A stretch of DNA of 26,549 bases, taken from Treponema sp. (GTDB lineage: Bacteria; Spirochaetota; Spirochaetia; Treponematales; Breznakiellaceae). Below the pieces are notes generated by a model. That model ran no database searches. It was given only the letters and a program-made list of their open reading frames with translations, and was not told the origin of the DNA. Both the position numbers and the translations under genes were made by a program. The stretch is from the NCBI GenBank assembly GCA_031254795.1, contig JAIRTS010000229.1, positions 1-26,549 of the forward strand, in the 5' to 3' direction. Shown here one piece after another: positions 23,083-26,549 of the stretch (positions are counted from its first letter, which is position 1; every line of letters starts with the position of its first letter).

Positions 23083-24243
23083 TTACTCCAGCCGGTATGT
23101 TGAGAGAACCGGCAGTTCATCCAGCGTAATCACAAAGGCGTGGTTGTACACATGCTTTTTATGGGCGTCGCTGTTGTGCCATTCTCCTGTCCAGTAGTTG
23201 TCTTTGTGCGACACTCCGCTCGCCACGCCGTGATCATTCCATGTCATAAAGTACGACCACTTCGCGTTGTTGAATATGAGGGCGTCGGGATCGGGCATGG
23301 CGCCGTTTTCAGTGAGCGCGAGGATTTTGTCGGGCGCCCAGGCTTTGACGACTATATACCTTGTGCGCCACGCCTCGTTGTAATTGGGAATATAGCCCGC
23401 CTTGTTCCGGTTGTCGTCGTAGGCGTCGTACCCGGCGACATCCACCGTGTCCGAATCCGGGTACCAGTCTCCCTTTTGCCCGTTCCATACCCAGATGAGG
23501 TTGTCCAGCCCCTTGTCATTGGTAAAATAATCGTACATATACGCCCAGAGCGCCAAATAAGCGTCTCTGTTCGCGCCCCACCAGAACCAGCCTCCCGAAG
23601 CCTCGTGCAATGGCCGCCACAACAACGGAACCCCGGCGTCCCGCAACGCCGCGAATTCCGCCGCGACGAGATCGAGGTCTTCCTGAATAAGGCTGAATTT
23701 GGGGTCTTCCCTATCGAGCCGCCCGTCTTTAAAAGGAATGGCAAAGCCCGGCTCATAGGTGTCGCCATTGCCCCTGACAACGCCGTTTTTGGGCATTCGC
23801 CAGTGCCAGCAAAACGTGACGACGCCGTTTTTGCCCCGTATTGGCGCGTTTTTCCACCACGCGATGGCTTCCCGCGTCTGTTTGGACCCGCCGCCGCCCC
23901 AGTTGGGGTTCCTGATATTGATGAAATCAAAGCCTTTTAGCGCCGGATATTTTCCGGTGTCCTTGTACACCCGCGCCACCATGTCAATGGAGTCGCTCCA
24001 CGCCGTGTCCATCTGGCCAGACAATATACGCTTGCCTTCCTCGGCTTTTAAATATTTTAAAAGCCGCTCGCGGTTCCGCGCCGCAGTCTCGCGCCCGGTC
24101 TCCCCGTCGGCGTCTCCGGCGACGGGCGTCCGGCACCCGGCGAGAAAAAGCCCCGCAACCAAAAGAAACGGCGCCAGCCGCCGCCAGCGCGGCGCACGGC
24201 GCGACACATAGCGCGGCGCGCTTTTCCAGCGAACATTTTTCAT
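23083..24243 (-). CDS. Beta-mannanase, glycoside hydrolase family 26, lipoprotein (promoter-proximal copy)
   Basis: A 386-aa lipoprotein with an unusually long, arginine-rich n-region (about 22 residues) before the hydrophobic core and lipobox LAGC (C37). GH26 landmarks: SGQMDTAW near 75-82, GKYPALKGFDFI near 97-108, FCWHWRMP near 144-151, acid/base in RPLHEASGGWFWWG (E214), WVWNGQKGDW near 251-260 and nucleophile in ALTENGAMPDPD (E312). It ends HAFVITLDELP, like the other GH26. The two copies look about half identical by eye and differ in loops around 110-160 and 270-300, so they may act on different mannan types or chain positions. ATG 24243 has AAGAGGTG upstream and a leader of about 93 nt from its own promoter. 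Confidence 0.93.
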   Translation of the reverse strand: MKNVRWKSAPRYVSRRAPRWRRLAPFLLVAGLFLAGCRTPVAGDADGETGRETAARNRERLLKYLKAEEGKRILSGQMDTAWSDSIDMVARVYKDTGKYPALKGFDFINIRNPNWGGGGSKQTREAIAWWKNAPIRGKNGVVTFCWHWRMPKNGVVRGNGDTYEPGFAIPFKDGRLDREDPKFSLIQEDLDLVAAEFAALRDAGVPLLWRPLHEASGGWFWWGANRDAYLALWAYMYDYFTNDKGLDNLIWVWNGQKGDWYPDSDTVDVAGYDAYDDNRNKAGYIPNYNEAWRTRYIVVKAWAPDKILALTENGAMPDPDALIFNNAKWSYFMTWNDHGVASGVSHKDNYWTGEWHNSDAHKKHVYNHAFVITLDELPVLSTYRLE

Positions 24244-24315
24244 CTCACACCTCTTCCAGAGTGACGTCGTCGCGCCTGCTCCAGAATTTTTGCCTTATGA
24301 ACTACCGCTAAATTA

Positions 24316-24329
24316 CTTAACGCATTAAG
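24316..24329. promoter_or_regulatory. Palindromic operator in the GH26/lacI intergenic region
   Basis: CTTAACGCATTAAG is a palindrome at 12 of 14 positions, with CTTAA/TTAAG arms around CGCA, the size and form of LacI-family operators. It lies 13 nt past the -10 of the GH26 promoter, where a bound repressor would block transcription, and about 200 nt before the divergent regulator gene. Confidence 0.65.
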
Positions 24330-24342
24330 AAACATACTTGAC

Positions 24343-24371
24343 ATGATAACGGGAAACAGATTCCTTGTCAA
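24343..24371 (-). promoter_or_regulatory. Sigma-70 promoter of the GH26 gene
   Basis: On the minus strand TTGACA (24366-24371), a 17-nt spacer and TATCAT (24343-24348), one mismatch from consensus. Transcription would start near 24336. The operator-like palindrome at 24316-24329 covers about +7 to +20. Confidence 0.75.
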
Positions 24372-24482
24372 GAGCATATTGTTAAAAAATTTCGCTAAAC
24401 GCCGGCTATGCGCTGGCTAAACGCTGGTTAATTTTTCTGTTTACTGTCACCACAGGGTCTCTTCCAAAGACACTGCGGCTCA

Positions 24483-24511
24483 TTGACAAAACGCGGCGAT
24501 TGCAGTACCAT
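24483..24511 (+). promoter_or_regulatory. Possible promoter of the LacI-family gene
   Basis: TTGACA (24483-24488), 17 nt, TACCAT (24506-24511). The -35 is perfect but the -10 is weak, and the start would lie only about 9 nt before the ATG at 24527, giving an almost leaderless mRNA. The upstream frame from TTG 24500 could not be used with it. Confidence 0.3.
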
Positions 24512-24526
24512 GAAATCGAGAATCGC

Positions 24527-25531
24527 ATGAAAAGATCTATAAGAATGAGCGACATCGCCCGCCGCGTGGGGGTGAGCACCGTCACCGTAAGCAAAGCCCT
24601 GAGCGGAAAAGACGGAGTGAGCGATGCATTGCGAGAATTGATAACCGAAAAAGCCGCCGAAATGGGTTATGTGTACAACAATCTGCCGCGCAACATGCGC
24701 GTTGGACGGCACTACCTCATCGGCATATTGATTCCAGCGCGATATCTGGGCGAAAGCTCGTTTTACTGGATTTTTTACCAGACCCTGTTGGCGCAGTTAA
24801 AACAGACGTCCTACATGGGGATACTTGAGATCGCCCGCCCCGAAGAGGAAGAGAGTTGCGTCCTCCCGTCATTCGCGCTTACGAACAGGATTGACGGGCT
24901 TATTGTCCTGGGGCAAATGACGGAGCGGTACATCGCCGCCGTAACTTCGCGGATAAAAAACTGCGTCTTTCTTGACTTCTACGCTGAAACCGATGGATAC
25001 GACTATATAGTGTCGAATAATTTCCTCGGTTCCTATAACCTCACCAGACTGCTTGTCGCGGCGGGGCATACGCGCATAGGCTTCATCGGCTCCACATCCG
25101 CGACGACCAGCATTCTGGATCGGTACATGGGTTTCTGCAAAGCCATGCTGGAAGCGTCCCTGCCGTACGACGCGGCCATTGAAGACCGCGCCGCCAATGG
25201 CCTGTACACTGAAATCAAATTGCAGCCCGGTGAATACACCGCCTATGTGTGCAACAACGATCAGATTGCGGGCATTGTCATCGCCCGCCTCAAGTCTCTT
25301 AATCTGGAAGTTCCCCGCGACATATCCATTGTGGGCTTTGACAATGAAAGCGAAGCGATCACTTTCGGCGTCGGTGTCACAAGCCTCGAAGTCAATGTAC
25401 AGGATATGTGCGCCACGGCGGTTGACAAGCTGATAGAACGCATTGAATCCAAGTCGTACCGGCCCAGGGGAAAGTGTTTTATCGACGGGCGGGTCGTGAT
25501 AAAAGAATCCATAGCCGCTCCGGTAAAATGA
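24527..25531 (+). CDS. LacI-family transcriptional regulator, likely controls the mannan locus
   Basis: A 334-aa cytoplasmic DNA-binding protein. The helix-turn-helix lies at residues 7-26 (MSDIARRVGVSTVTVSKAL). The hinge region reads NNLPRNMRVGR, with Met where the minor-groove Leu is usual. A periplasmic-binding-protein-like effector domain follows (YLIGILIPARYLGESSFYW, DGLIVLGQ, HTRIGFIGS, YVCNNDQIAGIVIARLKS, ISIVGFDNES). The open frame reaches back to TTG 24500; I prefer ATG 24527, which gives the usual short N-terminus, though no good Shine-Dalgarno is seen. It is divergent from the GH26 gene, and two matching operator-like sites lie in the locus, so it is probably a local repressor relieved by a mannan-derived sugar. 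Effector and sites are inferred. Confidence 0.9.
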   Translation: MKRSIRMSDIARRVGVSTVTVSKALSGKDGVSDALRELITEKAAEMGYVYNNLPRNMRVGRHYLIGILIPARYLGESSFYWIFYQTLLAQLKQTSYMGILEIARPEEEESCVLPSFALTNRIDGLIVLGQMTERYIAAVTSRIKNCVFLDFYAETDGYDYIVSNNFLGSYNLTRLLVAAGHTRIGFIGSTSATTSILDRYMGFCKAMLEASLPYDAAIEDRAANGLYTEIKLQPGEYTAYVCNNDQIAGIVIARLKSLNLEVPRDISIVGFDNESEAITFGVGVTSLEVNVQDMCATAVDKLIERIESKSYRPRGKCFIDGRVVIKESIAAPVK

Positions 25532-25562
25532 CGCCCCGCCGCAGGCGGCGCCACGGGACGCC

Positions 25563-26195
25563 ATGAGCAGGCTCTACGATGTTTACGCGCATATAAAAGA
25601 CCGGATCGACGAACGGCTTGGGGAATTTCGCCGGCTTTTTTCGGATGGCTCCGATAAGGACCTGTTTAAGGAAATGTGTTTTTGCATGTGTACGCCTCAA
25701 AACAACGCGCAAAAGGCGTGGGGCGCGATCCGCCGCCTTGACGAGGAGGGGCGCCTTGAAAACGGGACGTTTGACGAAACCGCCGAAATTCTGCGGGCCG
25801 AAGGGGTGCGGTTTCATAAAAACAAGGCTTCGTATATCCTTAAAAACCGCCCCCTGTTTTACCCAGACACCAGAGAGCGTATTTCCCGCGTTGCGGAGGG
25901 TAGAGGGCAAGCCGAAATCCGCGACACGCTCGCCGGCGCGGTCGCCGGGTGGGGCTTGAAAGAAGCGTCCCATTTTCTCCGCAATATAGGGCTGGGAAGC
26001 CGGATATGCATCCTGGACCGGCATATTCTTAGGCAGCTTGCGTTGAACGGCGTCATTGAGACGGCGGCGCTGTCTCCGAAAACGTATCATAGCATAGAAC
26101 AGCGCATGATTCGGTTTGCCGGACAGGAACATATTCCGGTTGACGCGCTTGATTTGACGCTGTGGTATCAGGAAAAGCACGAATTGTTCAAGTAG
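25563..26195 (+). CDS. 8-oxoguanine DNA glycosylase/AP lyase, Ogg2 type
   Basis: A 210-aa base-excision-repair enzyme that removes 8-oxoguanine and nicks the abasic site. It has the length and pattern of the Ogg2 (N-glycosylase/DNA lyase) family known from archaea and some anaerobic bacteria: an N-terminal helical region with FCMCTPQNNAQKAW near 40-53, a helix-hairpin-helix WGLKEASHFLRNIGLG near 130-145 with catalytic Lys133, and ILDRHI with catalytic Asp152. ATG 25563 lies 32 nt after the lacI stop, so it may be co-transcribed with lacI, but nothing links it functionally to the sugar genes. Upstream GGCGCCACGGGACGCC offers only a poor ribosome site. Confidence 0.87.
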   Translation: MSRLYDVYAHIKDRIDERLGEFRRLFSDGSDKDLFKEMCFCMCTPQNNAQKAWGAIRRLDEEGRLENGTFDETAEILRAEGVRFHKNKASYILKNRPLFYPDTRERISRVAEGRGQAEIRDTLAGAVAGWGLKEASHFLRNIGLGSRICILDRHILRQLALNGVIETAALSPKTYHSIEQRMIRFAGQEHIPVDALDLTLWYQEKHELFK

Positions 26196-26223
26196 CGTCG
26201 CAAAGCCGGACTCCGGGCGACGC
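26195..26223 (+). terminator. Imperfect hairpin after the Ogg2 gene
   Basis: GCGTCGC (26195-26201) pairs with GCGACGC (26217-26223), and the inner CCGG/CCGG pairs across ACT, leaving an AAAG bulge. No T tract follows. Its position at the gene end suggests transcript termination or 3'-end protection. The remainder of 26224-26352 has no gene. Confidence 0.35.
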
Positions 26224-26304
26224 GGTGAAAAGCGCCGCGGCGTTGATGACGGCAAATCCGTTTCGTTTCCGTTTTATGAAAAAAATGGGGGGAAATATGA
26301 GTCT

Positions 26305-26329
26305 ACGTATAGTAAATATGTTCATACGT
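26305..26329. promoter_or_regulatory. Possible operator ahead of the ArsR-family gene
   Basis: ACGTAT (26305-26310) and ATACGT (26324-26329) form an inverted repeat around 13 A/T-rich bases that include ATGTTCAT, a half-site seen in SmtB/CzrA-type operators. It lies 23 nt before the gene start, as expected for autoregulation. Confidence 0.35.
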
Positions 26330-26352
26330 TTAACTGTTAAGGAGGCGGCGAG

Positions 26353-26549
26353 GTGAAAGGCGCTCCAGATATTGAAAGTCTCGATTGCAACATAATTCAT
26401 GAGGAAGTGGTGTCCGCGGTCAGGGAAAAAATGCCTGATGATGAAGTGTTGCTGGACATTGCCGATCTGTTTAAGGTTTTCAGCGATTCCACCAGAGTTA
26501 AAATCCTCTGCGCCCTTTTGCGGGCTGAAATGTGCGTCTGCGACATCGC
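26353..26549 (+). CDS. ArsR/SmtB-family metalloregulator, 5' part only
   Basis: The gene runs off the window edge; 65 codons plus two bases are visible. GTG 26353 has a near-perfect AAGGAGG (26339-26345) 7 nt upstream. The product begins KGAPDIESLDCNIIHEE and reaches DIADLFKVFSDSTRVKILCAL and then EMCVCDIA. The F-SD-TR-KIL helix and the CVCD motif are typical of ArsR-family winged-helix sensors, and CVCD is the alpha3N metal-site region of CadC/ArsR-type proteins. The early Cys near residue 11 also fits a CadC-like N-terminal metal ligand. It likely controls a metal efflux gene to the right, outside the window. Confidence 0.85.
   Translation, partial: MKGAPDIESLDCNIIHEEVVSAVREKMPDDEVLLDIADLFKVFSDSTRVKILCALLRAEMCVCDI

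Noticed and set aside
24338..24343. TTGACA on the plus strand as a lacI promoter -35
   Set aside because: No acceptable -10 occurs 16-18 nt downstream.
26224..26352. Short open frames between the Ogg2 and ArsR genes
   Set aside because: They have no ribosome site or family resemblance; the region looks regulatory.

Overview
The window looks like a chromosomal segment of a spirochaete, most likely a Treponema-type gut bacterium (termite hindgut or rumen). This rests on inference: roughly 50% GC, many lipoproteins with relaxed lipoboxes, an outer-membrane protein of treponemal type, a spirochaete/archaeal-length glycyl-tRNA synthetase, and wood/plant hemicellulose genes. No rRNA, tRNA, CRISPR array or transposase gene was recognised.

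Layout. Nearly everything from 24243 down to 164 is on the minus strand. At the right, a LacI-family regulator (24527-25531, +) is divergent from a long minus-strand mannan locus. That locus runs, in transcription order: GH26 mannanase lipoprotein (24243-23083), a 637-bp leader region with a perfect promoter, an operator-like site and a 15-G homopolymer, a lipoprotein of unknown function (22445-21471), a carbohydrate-binding-module-like lipoprotein (21275-20658), an outer-membrane beta-barrel (20639-19305), a second GH26 mannanase (19289-18165), a CIA30-like lipoprotein (18084-17362), a GH5 enzyme (17365-16121) and an SGNH esterase (16053-14818). A compact nine-gene transporter cassette follows: a 977-aa solute-binding protein with N-terminal beta-sandwich regions, two permeases, an NHL/TPR protein, a Yip1-family membrane protein, an 858-aa DUF5696-type lipoprotein, two more permeases and a second solute-binding protein (14739-1899). 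glyQS (1540-164), with its own sigma-70 promoter, ends the strand.

How it may work together (inference). Lipid-anchored GH26/GH5 enzymes and a GGSIT-type SGNH esterase would trim (acetylated) mannan or glucomannan at the cell surface or periplasm. The barrel protein would pass oligosaccharides, and CBM-like lipoproteins would retain substrate. Two permease pairs, each with a binding protein, would import the products. No ABC ATPase gene is present, so a shared ATPase encoded elsewhere is implied. Two promoters (before the first GH26 and before the 22445 lipoprotein) have an operator-like TTAACGC-containing site at the identical distance downstream of the -10 element, pointing to co-regulation by the adjacent LacI protein.

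The right end holds unrelated plus-strand genes: an Ogg2-type 8-oxoguanine glycosylase/lyase (25563-26195) and the start of an ArsR-family metalloregulator, cut by the window edge. The least understood parts are the DUF5696/Yip1/NHL-TPR cassette and the poly-G leader.
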